A program made the position numbers and the translations under genes. This document shows, in pieces, positions 8,082-15,880 of a stretch of DNA of 64,000 bases. The notes beneath the pieces were generated by a model. That model saw only the letters and a list, made by a program, of their open reading frames with translations, ran no database searches and was not told the DNA's origin. Each line of letters opens with the position of its first letter. The stretch's first letter is position 1. Source of the DNA: Actinomycetes bacterium (GTDB taxonomy: Bacteria; Actinomycetota; Acidimicrobiia; Acidimicrobiales; RAAP-2); contig JAJYDR010000002.1 of NCBI GenBank assembly GCA_021777285.1, positions 1-64,000 on the forward strand, written 5' to 3'.

Positions 8082-8857
8082 CCCATCGAGTGGGCGCCAC
8101 CGTCGACGTGGATGATCGAGGCGGTGGTGAGCCGCATGAGCGGCGAGAGCAGCGCGACGGTCGTGTCGGCGACGGCGCTGGCGTCGTGCACGTCCCAGCC
8201 GAGGGGCGCTCGCTCGCCCCAGGTGTCTTCGAAGTGCGAGAAGCCCGGGATCGACTTCGCGGCGACCGTGCGGATCGGGCCGGCCGCGACCATGTTGACG
8301 CGAATGCGATCGGGTCCGACCTCGCGGGCGAGGTAGCGGCCGAGTGACTCCAGCCCGGCCTTCATGACCCCCATCCAGTCATAGAGCGGATAGGCGCGCG
8401 AGGCGTCAAAGTCGAGCGACACCACCGACGCGCCGCCGCGCGCGGTGCTCGCCTGCAGGAGCGGGCGGAAGGCGCCGACCAGCGTGGCCAGGGAGTACGT
8501 CGAAATGTGCATCGCGGTGGCGACGTCCTCGAAGGGGGCGACGAACATGCCCGAGCCGAGGCACGACGGCGGGGCGTAGCCGATGGCGTGTACCAGGCCG
8601 TCGAGGCGGCCGAAGCGTTCGCCCACCGCGTCCACCGCGGCACGAACCTGGTCGGGTTCGGTCACGTCGAGTTCGACAACGTCGCCGACGTCGCCGAGCT
8701 TGCGCACGGTGCGCTTGGTCAGTGACAGGCCGCGTCCCGCGCCGGTGATGATCACCTCAGCCCCCTCGGCCAGCGCGTGCTCGGCGATGCGATAGGCGAG
8801 GGAGTCGTCGGTCAGCACACCGGTGATCAGGATTCGATGATTCGTGAGCAGGCCCAT
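8078..8857 (-). CDS. fabI: Enoyl-[acyl-carrier-protein] reductase (NADH), InhA-type FabI
   Basis: This 259-residue short-chain dehydrogenase-like enzyme catalyses the last step of each fatty acid elongation cycle, reducing trans-2-enoyl-ACP. It is close in pattern to mycobacterial InhA: start GLLTNHRILITGVLTDDS, catalytic YDWMGVMKAGLES (Tyr and Lys separated by 6), VNMVAAGPIRT, and a C-terminal DGGAHSMG. It acts with the fabD-fabG-acpP-fabF cluster at 48137-51263. The promoter is leaderless (TACGCT, 6 bases, ATG). It is divergent from the F420 reductase gene across only 36 bases. Confidence 0.93.
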   Translation of the reverse strand: MGLLTNHRILITGVLTDDSLAYRIAEHALAEGAEVIITGAGRGLSLTKRTVRKLGDVGDVVELDVTEPDQVRAAVDAVGERFGRLDGLVHAIGYAPPSCLGSGMFVAPFEDVATAMHISTYSLATLVGAFRPLLQASTARGGASVVSLDFDASRAYPLYDWMGVMKAGLESLGRYLAREVGPDRIRVNMVAAGPIRTVAAKSIPGFSHFEDTWGERAPLGWDVHDASAVADTTVALLSPLMRLTTASIIHVDGGAHSMG

Positions 8858-8863
8858 CTTGTT

Positions 8864-8869
8864 AGCGTA
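8864..8869 (-). promoter_or_regulatory. Leaderless -10 of fabI
   Basis: TACGCT on the minus strand ends 6 bases before the fabI ATG. The plus-strand reading of the same bases, TAGCGT at 8863-8868, could serve as the -10 of the divergent F420 reductase gene. Confidence 0.6.
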
Positions 8870-8893
8870 GTTCCAGCACTTCGAAGGACGGTG

Positions 8894-9550
8894 ATGATGG
8901 ACGGCACGATCGGGATTATCGGTGGCACGGGACCGGCGGGGCGCGGCGTCGCCGCGCGCCTGGCCAAGGCCGGCTACGACGTGGTGATCGGGTCGCGTGA
9001 CGCCGGGCGCGCCGCCGAGGTGGTCGGTGCGATGGCCGCACCGAGCGAAGGATCGATTCGCGGGCTGTCCAATGATGACGCGGCGCTGGCGGACGTGGTG
9101 ATCGTGGCCACGCCGTGGGACTCGGCGGTCGCGACCGTGAAGGCGCTGCGCGACCAGCTGGCGGGCAAGATCGTCATCTCCATGGTGAACGCGCTCGTGC
9201 GCGAGGGCCGTGAGCTCGTGCCGATCTACCCGTCGCGTGGCTCGATGGCCGGCCAGCTCGCCACGGTCCTGCCGGCGAGCCGTTTGGTCGGGGCCTTTCA
9301 CCACCTGCCCGCCGCGCAGATGGAGGATCTCGCGAGCGGCCTCGACGCGGACGTGGTGGTGTTCGGCGACGACGCACCGTCGCGCGAGGTCGTGGCAGCA
9401 CTGATCAACGAGATGCCGGGCCTGCGCAGTGTGGTCGCGGGCACGATGTCCCTCGCCGGGGCGGTCGAGGCCTTCACGGCGGTGTGCGTATCGATCAACA
9501 TCCGCCACAAGGCCCACTCCTACGTGAAGCTCGAAGGGCTCGGGAACTGA
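8894..9550 (+). CDS. NADPH-dependent F420 reductase (F420H2:NADP oxidoreductase)
   Basis: This 218-residue cytosolic enzyme moves hydride between coenzyme F420 and NADP. The N-terminal Rossmann motif GIIGGTGPAGRGVAARLA and the following GSRD match Fno/NpdG proteins. The segments VIVATPWDSA and SRLVGAFHHLPAAQM correspond to the conserved core and F420-binding region. The start is ATG 8894 or the adjacent ATG 8897, with GAAGGA 5-8 bases upstream; GTG 8891 is also in frame. The stop overlaps the next start (TGATG), so it is probably co-transcribed with the MshC-like gene. It implies that the organism makes or takes up F420. Confidence 0.85.
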   Translation: MMDGTIGIIGGTGPAGRGVAARLAKAGYDVVIGSRDAGRAAEVVGAMAAPSEGSIRGLSNDDAALADVVIVATPWDSAVATVKALRDQLAGKIVISMVNALVREGRELVPIYPSRGSMAGQLATVLPASRLVGAFHHLPAAQMEDLASGLDADVVVFGDDAPSREVVAALINEMPGLRSVVAGTMSLAGAVEAFTAVCVSINIRHKAHSYVKLEGLGN

Positions 9551-10671
9551 TGCACCTCTACGACACCGCGCGACGCGGGGTCTTCCCGCTCGAGGTCGGT
9601 CCGACCGTGACGATGTACAGCTGTGGGATCACGCCCTACGACGCCGCCCACCTCGGCCACGCCTACGTCTACCTGACCTTTGACGTACTGCAGCGGCGAA
9701 TGCGCGACGCGGGCTACGACACGCGCTGCGTGCGCAACGTGACTGACGTCGACGACGACATCCTGCGCAAGTCGCGCGAGCTCGGCGTGCACTATTTGGA
9801 CTTGGCCGCCGAGGAGATGGCGATCTTCGAGCGCGACATGCAGCTGCTGAACCTGCTGCCGTGCTTCACCGAGCCGCGCGCGACCGGGGCGATCCCCGAG
9901 ATCCTCACGCTGATCGGCGAGACCTTCGACCAGGGGCTGGCCTACGAGGTCGACGGGTGGGTCTACTTCGAGGTCGCGAAGTTCCCGCGCTTCGGTCAGG
10001 TGAGCCACGAGTCGCGCGAGTCGATGCTGGAGTTGGCCGCCATCCACGGCGGGCGGCCCGAGGACCCGCGCAAGCGCGACCCGCTCGACTTCGTGCTGTG
10101 GCAGCCGTCCCTCGGCGACGAGCCGGCCTGGGAGTCGCGGTGGGGAGCCGGTCGGCCCGGCTGGCACATCGAGTGCTCGGCGCTGTCGCTGCGCGACCTC
10201 GGCGAGACCGTCGACGTGCACGGTGGCGGTCGCGACCTCGCCTTCCCGCACCACGAGTGCGAGGCCGCCCAGTCCGAGTCGGTGACCGGCGCGCCCTTCG
10301 TGAAGCACTGGCTCCACGTCGGCCTGGTCGGGTTGCACGGCACCAAGATGTCCAAGTCCCTGGGCAACCTCGTCTTCGTCTCCGAGCTCGTGCGCCGCGC
10401 CGATCCGAGCTCGGTGCGTCTCGCCCTGCTCGACCAGCACTACCGCACCGACTGGGAGTGGCGCGACGAGTTGCTGCTGCGCGCCCAGTCTCGGCTGGCG
10501 ACGTGGTCGTCGACGTTGACGGCTGGTCGCGCGGGCGCGCTGATCGATGACGTGCGCGCGGCGCTCGACGACGACTTGAACACGCCCGCCGCACTGAGTC
10601 TTATCGACGATGCGGCCCACGCCGGCTACAACGTCGCCCCGGCCGCGACGTTGCTCGGCGTTACGCTGTAG
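9550..10671 (+). CDS. mshC: MshC-like L-cysteine:GlcN-inositol ligase (CysS family)
   Basis: This 373-residue class I synthetase-fold protein has the HIGH signature as HLGH inside CGITPYDAAHLGHA, the KMSKS loop as KMSKSLGN, and zinc ligands in the CGIT cysteine, HIECSAL and FPHHEC. The CGITPYDA.HLGHA wording, a length below 420 and the ending LLGVTL match MshC, which joins cysteine to glucosaminyl-inositol in mycothiol synthesis. Bacterial CysRS usually reads CGPTVYD.AHIGNAR and is about 460 residues with an extra anticodon-binding domain, which is absent here. The mshD gene at 45662-46501 supports mycothiol synthesis. Cysteinyl-tRNA synthetase remains possible if no other cysS exists in the genome. 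Confidence 0.75.
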   Translation: MHLYDTARRGVFPLEVGPTVTMYSCGITPYDAAHLGHAYVYLTFDVLQRRMRDAGYDTRCVRNVTDVDDDILRKSRELGVHYLDLAAEEMAIFERDMQLLNLLPCFTEPRATGAIPEILTLIGETFDQGLAYEVDGWVYFEVAKFPRFGQVSHESRESMLELAAIHGGRPEDPRKRDPLDFVLWQPSLGDEPAWESRWGAGRPGWHIECSALSLRDLGETVDVHGGGRDLAFPHHECEAAQSESVTGAPFVKHWLHVGLVGLHGTKMSKSLGNLVFVSELVRRADPSSVRLALLDQHYRTDWEWRDELLLRAQSRLATWSSTLTAGRAGALIDDVRAALDDDLNTPAALSLIDDAAHAGYNVAPAATLLGVTL

Positions 10672-10687
10672 CCAACGAAAGGGAGTC

Positions 10688-12670
10688 ATGTCCGAGCTGT
10701 CGGTGCAACTACCGGATGGATCAACGCGCACCCTGCCGGCGGGAACCACCGGCGCGGGTCTGGCCGCCAGCATCGGCCGGCGTCTCGCCAAGGACGCGCT
10801 CGCGGTGCAGGTGAACGGGCAGCTCACGGACCTCTCGAGCCCGCTGCCCGACGGTGCGGCGGTGGCCGTCGTCACGCCCGACAGCGACCTCGGGCGTGAA
10901 GTCCTGCGCCACTCGACCGCCCACGTGCTCGCTCAGGCCGTCACACGGCTCTGGCCCGGCGCGCACTACGCCATCGGCCCGGCGATCGAGAATGGCTTCT
11001 ACTACGACTTCGAGTTGCCCGGGGACGCCCACTTCACCGACGACGACCTCACGGTCATCGAGGCGGCGATGCGCGCGATCATCGCCGAGGACCAGCCCTT
11101 CGCCCGATCCGAGTACTCGATCGACGAGGGTCTCGAGCTCTTCAAGGACCAGCCCTACAAGGTCGAGATCATCCGTGGCGTGGCCACGGGAACGGCCGCC
11201 GAGGGGGACCTGGACGAGGTCGCGAGCGGCTCGGTCGTGTCGGCCTACGCCAACGCCGGCGGGTTCGTGGACCTCTGCCGGGGACCCCACGTGCCCTCGA
11301 CCGGACGGCTCGGCCACTTCACGCTGACCCGAGTGGCCGGCGCCTACTGGCGCGGCGACGAGCACCGGCCCCAGCTGCAGCGAATCTACGGGACGGCCTG
11401 GGAGTCAGACGCCGCGCTCGCCGCGCACCTGCACATGCTCGCCGAGGCCGAGAAGCGCGACCACCGCCGTCTCGCGACCGAGCTCGACCTACTCAGTTTT
11501 CCCTCCGAGCTCGGCGGCGGCCTCGCGGTCTGGCACCCGCGCGGGGGCATCATCCGCAAGGAGATGGAGGACTATTCGCGTGCCCGGCACCTCGCGGGCG
11601 GCTACGAATTCGTGGTGACACCGCACTTGACCAACAAGCGCCTCTATGAGACCTCGGGTCACTTGAGCTTCTACAAGGACGGCATGTACCCGCCGATGGA
11701 GCTCGACAACGGCACCTACTACATGAAGCCGATGAACTGCCCGATGCACTGCTTGATCTTCAAGAGTCGCGCGCGCAGCTACCGCGAGTTGCCCCTCCGA
11801 CTGTTCGAGCTCGGCACGGTCTACCGCTACGAGCGTGCGGGCACGCTGCACGGCCTGATGCGCATCCGAGGCTTCACCCAGGACGACAGCCACATCTACT
11901 GCACCGAGGACCAGCTCCAAGAGGAGATCGCGTTCCTGCTCGAGTTCGTGATGAGCGTGCTGCGCGCCTTCGGCTTCACCGACTTCACGGCGAACCTCTC
12001 GACGAAGGACCCGAACAAGTACGTCGGCTCCGACGAGATCTGGGAGAAGAGCACCGACGCGCTGCGCCTGGCGCTCGAGAAGTTCGGGCTGCCCTACCAG
12101 ATCAAGAAGGGCGACGCCGCGTTCTACGGGCCCAAGATCGACATCGACGTGCGCGACGCCATCGGCCGGACCTGGCAGCTGAGCACGATCCAGTGCGACT
12201 TCAACCACCCCGAGCGCTTCGAGCTCGAGTACGTGGGCGCCGACAACCAGCGCCACCGGCCCATCATGCTGCACCGCGCCCTGTTCGGCTCGATCGAGCG
12301 ATTCTTCGGCGTGCTGCTCGAGCACTACGCCGGCAACCTGCCGACGTGGCTCGCGCCCGAGCAGGTCCGGGTCCTTGGCGTACGCGACGACCACGACGAG
12401 TACGCCCGCGCCGTCGTCGCCGAGCTGCGCGCGGCGGGCGTTCGCTCGGTGCACGAGGAGGCGAGCGAGCCCCTGGGCGCGCGCATCCGTCGGGCGAAGC
12501 TGGAGAAGGTGCCCTACATCGTGGTCGTGGGCGGCGAGGACGTGACGGCTCGGACCGTCGGCGTGAACGCGCGTGGCACCAACGACCCCGACCGGGCGGT
12601 CGCCTTGGGTGACTTCGTCGCCGCGGTGGTCGACGAGATCGCCGCCCACGGCGCGCCCGAGGACGAGTAG
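10688..12670 (+). CDS. thrS: Threonine--tRNA ligase
   Basis: This 660-residue class II synthetase charges tRNA-Thr. The order is a TGS domain (1-60), an editing domain with HSTAHVLAQA and CRGPHVP, a catalytic core with the zinc ligands in MNCPMHC, LHGLMRIRGFTQDD and LHRALFGSIERF, and an anticodon-binding domain after residue 550. The start ATG is preceded by AAAGGGAG. A TACGCT at 10662-10667, inside the end of the previous gene, could be an internal promoter. The stop overlaps the HIT gene start by one base. Confidence 0.97.
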   Translation: MSELSVQLPDGSTRTLPAGTTGAGLAASIGRRLAKDALAVQVNGQLTDLSSPLPDGAAVAVVTPDSDLGREVLRHSTAHVLAQAVTRLWPGAHYAIGPAIENGFYYDFELPGDAHFTDDDLTVIEAAMRAIIAEDQPFARSEYSIDEGLELFKDQPYKVEIIRGVATGTAAEGDLDEVASGSVVSAYANAGGFVDLCRGPHVPSTGRLGHFTLTRVAGAYWRGDEHRPQLQRIYGTAWESDAALAAHLHMLAEAEKRDHRRLATELDLLSFPSELGGGLAVWHPRGGIIRKEMEDYSRARHLAGGYEFVVTPHLTNKRLYETSGHLSFYKDGMYPPMELDNGTYYMKPMNCPMHCLIFKSRARSYRELPLRLFELGTVYRYERAGTLHGLMRIRGFTQDDSHIYCTEDQLQEEIAFLLEFVMSVLRAFGFTDFTANLSTKDPNKYVGSDEIWEKSTDALRLALEKFGLPYQIKKGDAAFYGPKIDIDVRDAIGRTWQLSTIQCDFNHPERFELEYVGADNQRHRPIMLHRALFGSIERFFGVLLEHYAGNLPTWLAPEQVRVLGVRDDHDEYARAVVAELRAAGVRSVHEEASEPLGARIRRAKLEKVPYIVVVGGEDVTARTVGVNARGTNDPDRAVALGDFVAAVVDEIAAHGAPEDE

Positions 12671-13182
12671 TGCCCCTCGAACGGTTCTCGGCGGCGTGGC
12701 GCGAGGCCTACGTGAGCAGCGACGACGTCGTCGCCAACACCCGCGAGGACGTGGCCTGCGTCTTCTGTGCGCTCGCGAGCGAGCCGGTGGGCGAGACGAC
12801 GGGCGTGCTGTGGCGCGGGAGCTACACGTTCGTGGTGCTCAACGCCTTTCCCTACGGCTCGGGCCACCTCTTGGTGCTGCCGCTGCGACACGTCGCGGGG
12901 CTGGTGGACCTGCGTGACGAGGAGTACCTCGACTTCAGTCTGACGATCCGGCGCACGGCCCGCGCCCTCGATCGCGCCTACGGCGCCGAGGGGATGAACA
13001 TCGGGATGAACCTCGGCACGGCCGCCGGTGCGGGGATTCCCAAGCACTTGCACGCGCACGCGCTGCCGCGCTGGAATGGGGATACCAATTTCATGACGAC
13101 CATCGGCGAGGTGCGCGTGCTGCCCGAATCACTCCTCTCCACCTGGAATAAGGTGCGTCCGCACATGGAAACCGAGGCGTGA
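12670..13182 (+). CDS. HIT-family nucleotide hydrolase/phosphorylase
   Basis: This 170-residue histidine triad protein has the HxHxH motif as KHLHAHALPRW near residue 120 and a CVFC zinc-type pair near the N-terminus. Position between thrS and pgsA matches mycobacterial Rv2613c, an Ap4A phosphorylase. The likely activity is cleavage of diadenosine polyphosphates in the cytosol. The GTG start overlaps the thrS stop (TAGTG), consistent with translational coupling. Confidence 0.88.
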   Translation: MPLERFSAAWREAYVSSDDVVANTREDVACVFCALASEPVGETTGVLWRGSYTFVVLNAFPYGSGHLLVLPLRHVAGLVDLRDEEYLDFSLTIRRTARALDRAYGAEGMNIGMNLGTAAGAGIPKHLHAHALPRWNGDTNFMTTIGEVRVLPESLLSTWNKVRPHMETEA

Positions 13183-13195
13183 GCGTCGCCACCGA

Positions 13196-13232
13196 TAGAA
13201 TTGCTTCGATGATCCGGGGGATCAATGTTTGA
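13196..13232 (+). promoter_or_regulatory. Leaderless promoter with 7-codon mini-ORF and hairpin before pgsA1
   Basis: TAGAAT at 13196-13201 is followed after 7 bases by an ATG at 13209 that opens a 7-codon frame (MIRGINV). Its TGA at 13230-13232 lies just past the pgsA1 ATG at 13225. A 5-bp hairpin (gatcc GGG ggatc, 13211-13223) covers the G-rich ribosome site of pgsA1. Translation of the mini-ORF would open this hairpin. The regulatory reading is inference. Confidence 0.4.
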
Positions 13233-13890
13233 TGGCAACTTCCGTAAGTCGGTCGACACCACCACGGCGCCCGTGGGTCAGTGGCTCGTCCGCCGCGGCG
13301 TCTCCGCGGACGTCCTCACGGGCTCGGGACTCGTCTTCGCCGCACTCACGGCGTGGTCGATCGGCGTCGGCTACCACTACCTCGCGATCGTGCTGCTCAC
13401 CCTCACGGGTTTCCACGACATGCTCGACGGTGCCGTCGCGAAGGCGTCGCACCGGGCGAGCCAGCGGGGGAGCTTCTTCGACTCGGTGATCGATCGCGTG
13501 TCCGACGCGTTGCTCATGGGCGGCGTCGCGTACTACTTGACCGCGCACGGTCACGGCCAGCTCGTCCTGCTGCCCTTTGCCATCATGACTACAACGTTCC
13601 TGATCTCCTACCAGCGCTCCAAGGCCGAGAGTCTCGGCCTGAGCGCCAAGGGCGGGCTCATGGAGCGCGCCGAGCGGATGATCTTGCTCGGCGTGGCGCT
13701 GCTCGCGAACCAGATCTTCCTCCCGGTCCTGTGGCTGATGCTGGCGCTCACCGCCATGACCGCCGGCGGCCGGTTCCTGCGGGTCTGGCGCGTCGCCGCG
13801 CGGCCCGAGCCGATGCAGCGCCCCGTCACCCGCCCGCACCGAAATGTCGGTCGGACGAGGCGGGCACTGACACGCGCGTCGCGTCATTGA
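13225..13890 (+). CDS. pgsA1: CDP-alcohol phosphatidyltransferase, phosphatidylinositol phosphate synthase type
   Basis: This 221-residue membrane enzyme joins CDP-diacylglycerol to inositol phosphate. The CDP-alcohol motif is visible as DMLDG, RGSFFDSVID: D-x2-DG-x2-A, then G-x3-D-x3-D. The usual arginine after the alanine is lysine here (DGAVAK). Several hydrophobic segments follow. The gene heads the phosphatidylinositol mannoside cluster, with patA and pimA directly downstream and overlapping. The stop overlaps the patA start (TTGA). The start ATG lies in a hairpin region described separately. Confidence 0.85.
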   Translation: MFDGNFRKSVDTTTAPVGQWLVRRGVSADVLTGSGLVFAALTAWSIGVGYHYLAIVLLTLTGFHDMLDGAVAKASHRASQRGSFFDSVIDRVSDALLMGGVAYYLTAHGHGQLVLLPFAIMTTTFLISYQRSKAESLGLSAKGGLMERAERMILLGVALLANQIFLPVLWLMLALTAMTAGGRFLRVWRVAARPEPMQRPVTRPHRNVGRTRRALTRASRH

Positions 13891-14771
13891 CCGTGGCCGG
13901 GCGCGCGCGCGTCGCGGTCTTCCGTTCCTTGGGCGCACTGATCGAGCGAGTGCCCGAGTCCGTGGCGGTCTCGATCGGTCGTCGCGTCGCAAGTTCCCTG
14001 CGGTTGCCCGCAGCGCGGCGCAACCTCGCCGCGAATCTCGCGCACGCACTGGGTGAACCGGCCGACGTGCCCGGGGCGCTCGTCGAGCGCTTCGTCGGGC
14101 GCGCCCTCGCGAGCTACGGGCAGTACTGGGCCGAGGGTGCGAAACTCCCGGCGCTGCCGGCAACGACCATCTCGGACCGGTTTCAGATCGTCGAGGGTCG
14201 CGGCTACCTCGATGCGGCCCACGACGCCGGCGCCGGCGTGGTGGTGGCGCTGCCGCACGTGGGCAGTTGGGAGTGGGGCGGCGCGTTCCTCGCCCAGATC
14301 GGCATGCCGATGACCGCGGTCGCCGAGGCGCTCGAGCCACCCGCGCTCTTCGACTGGTTCAAGGCCAAGCGCGAAAGCATCGGCATCACCATCGAGCCGC
14401 TCGACGCGCACGCGGGCACCGTGCTGCTCGACACCTTGCGTCGCGGCGGCGTGGTGGGGCTGCTCTGTGATCGTGACCTCGTGGGCAACGGCATCCCCGT
14501 CGACTTCTTCGGCGAGCGCGTCACGCTGCCCGCCGGGCCGGCGACGCTCGCGCTGCGCACGGGCGCGACGCTCGTCGCCGCGGCCTGCTACGCCGGACCG
14601 GGCCGCGACCACTACGCGGTCGTCACGCCACCGATCCCCGCCGAGCGGCTCGGCCGGCTGCGCGACGACGTGGCGCGCGTCACCCAAGCGATCGCGGTCG
14701 AACTCGAGGGGCTCATCCGTCGGGCCCCCGAACAGTGGCACGTCCTGCAGCCGCGATTCGATCAGCCGTGA
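13887..14771 (+). CDS. patA: Phosphatidylinositol mannoside acyltransferase (LpxL/HtrB fold)
   Basis: This 294-residue membrane-associated acyltransferase has the catalytic H-x4-E as HVGSWEWG near residue 114. It has a second conserved block, LLCDRDLVGNGIPVDFFG, and PAGPATLALRTGA. In mycobacteria the equivalent gene (Rv2611c) between pgsA1 and pimA acylates PIM1/PIM2. The start is TTG 13887 (overlapping the pgsA1 stop) or GTG 13893; neither has a clear ribosome site, so coupling to pgsA1 is likely. The stop overlaps the pimA start by 4 bases. Confidence 0.87.
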   Translation: MTVAGRARVAVFRSLGALIERVPESVAVSIGRRVASSLRLPAARRNLAANLAHALGEPADVPGALVERFVGRALASYGQYWAEGAKLPALPATTISDRFQIVEGRGYLDAAHDAGAGVVVALPHVGSWEWGGAFLAQIGMPMTAVAEALEPPALFDWFKAKRESIGITIEPLDAHAGTVLLDTLRRGGVVGLLCDRDLVGNGIPVDFFGERVTLPAGPATLALRTGATLVAAACYAGPGRDHYAVVTPPIPAERLGRLRDDVARVTQAIAVELEGLIRRAPEQWHVLQPRFDQP

Positions 14772-15871
14772 CGCGCCCGTCGGTGGTGCTCGTCAGCCCT
14801 TACGCGCTGAGCGTCTTTGGCGGCGTGCAGGAGCAGGCGCTGGCGATGAGCCGCGAGCTCGCCCGGCGCGACTACGACGTCGACCTGATCGTGCCCGATT
14901 CGGCTGATCGGCGCGACTACGACACTCCCGCGCGCATCCACCGGTTCGGCCGGCTGCTCTCGCTACCGGCGAACGGCTCTCGCGCCCCGCTCACGCTCTC
15001 GCCACTCGCCGCGCGCGAGGCGGCCGCGCTGATCGCGCGACGCGCCCCGGACGTCGTGCACTACCACGAGCCCTTCGCGCCCCTGCTCGGCTGGGCGGCG
15101 CTGCGCGCGCACGCGGCCGCGTCGGTCGCGACGCTGCACCGAAGCGGCGACGGGCCGGCGACGAGACTGACGCGACCGCTGCTGCGCGCCCTCGCGCGCC
15201 ACGTCGACGTGAGCGTTGCCGTGAGCCCCGCGGCCGCGGCGACCATGGGGCAGGCGGCCGGGCTCGTGCCCGACGTCCTGTTCAACGGCTTCGAGGTGGA
15301 TCGATTCGTGGCTTTTGCCCGCGACGCGCCCGCAATCACCACGGTGCTCGTCGTGGGACGGCTCGAGGAACGCAAGGGCGTTCGCTTTGCTATCGAGGCC
15401 ATGCGGCAGCACAACGCGCGCGCCGACTCGCCGTGGCGACTCGTGATACTGGGCGACGGGCCCGAGCGCGCTCGGCTCGAAGCGCTGGCGGCGGGACTCG
15501 ACTGTGAGTTCCTCGGGTCGCCGAGTGACGACGAGAAGCGGCGCTGGCTGCGTCGGGCATCGGTCGTAGTCGCGCCCGCGCTGCGCGGCGAGAGCTTCGG
15601 TCTCGTGCTGCTCGAGGCGATGGCGAGCGAGACCCCGCTGGTGGCGAGTGACATCGATGGCTACCGCGAGGCGGCCGGCGGGCACGCCGTCATGGTGGCA
15701 CCCGGGGACGCCGCCGCGATTGAGGCGGGCGTCACGCGCGCGCTCGAGCGCGGCGTCGACGTGATCGATGGCGCCCGGGCCCACGCGACGGCGTGGTCGA
15801 TGAGTCGACTGATGGACGCCTACGAGGAGCGCTACGAGCTGGCTCAACGACGATTCGGGGGCGCACGGTAG
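14768..15871 (+). CDS. pimA: Phosphatidylinositol alpha-mannosyltransferase (GT4)
   Basis: This 367-residue GT-B glycosyltransferase transfers mannose from GDP-mannose to phosphatidylinositol at the inner membrane face. The N-terminal domain has SPYALSVFGGVQEQ, the GDP-mannose/acceptor loop seen in PimA. The C-terminal domain has VVGRLEERKGV and the E-x7-E nucleotide-sugar motif ESFGLVLLEAM. Gene position after patA matches Rv2610c. The GTG start at 14768 overlaps the patA stop. The TAG stop forms part of the leaderless promoter of the next gene. Confidence 0.9.
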   Translation: MTRPSVVLVSPYALSVFGGVQEQALAMSRELARRDYDVDLIVPDSADRRDYDTPARIHRFGRLLSLPANGSRAPLTLSPLAAREAAALIARRAPDVVHYHEPFAPLLGWAALRAHAAASVATLHRSGDGPATRLTRPLLRALARHVDVSVAVSPAAAATMGQAAGLVPDVLFNGFEVDRFVAFARDAPAITTVLVVGRLEERKGVRFAIEAMRQHNARADSPWRLVILGDGPERARLEALAAGLDCEFLGSPSDDEKRRWLRRASVVVAPALRGESFGLVLLEAMASETPLVASDIDGYREAAGGHAVMVAPGDAAAIEAGVTRALERGVDVIDGARAHATAWSMSRLMDAYEERYELAQRRFGGAR

Positions 15872-15874
15872 CCT
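15869..15874 (+). promoter_or_regulatory. Leaderless -10 of the M48-like gene
   Basis: TAGCCT is followed by 6 bases and the ATG at 15881. The first three bases are also the pimA stop codon. Confidence 0.55.
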
Positions 15875-15880
15875 AGGACC

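Noticed and set aside
8858..9517. N-terminal extension of fabI over the F420 reductase gene
   Set aside because: The extra residues lie antisense to a conserved gene, and the InhA-like start is at 8857 with a clear -10.
10721..12649. Long open frames on the strand opposite thrS, polA, rel and other genes
   Set aside because: High GC gives long chance frames. They carry no recognisable motifs, have Arg/Pro/His-rich compositions and lie fully inside clear genes.
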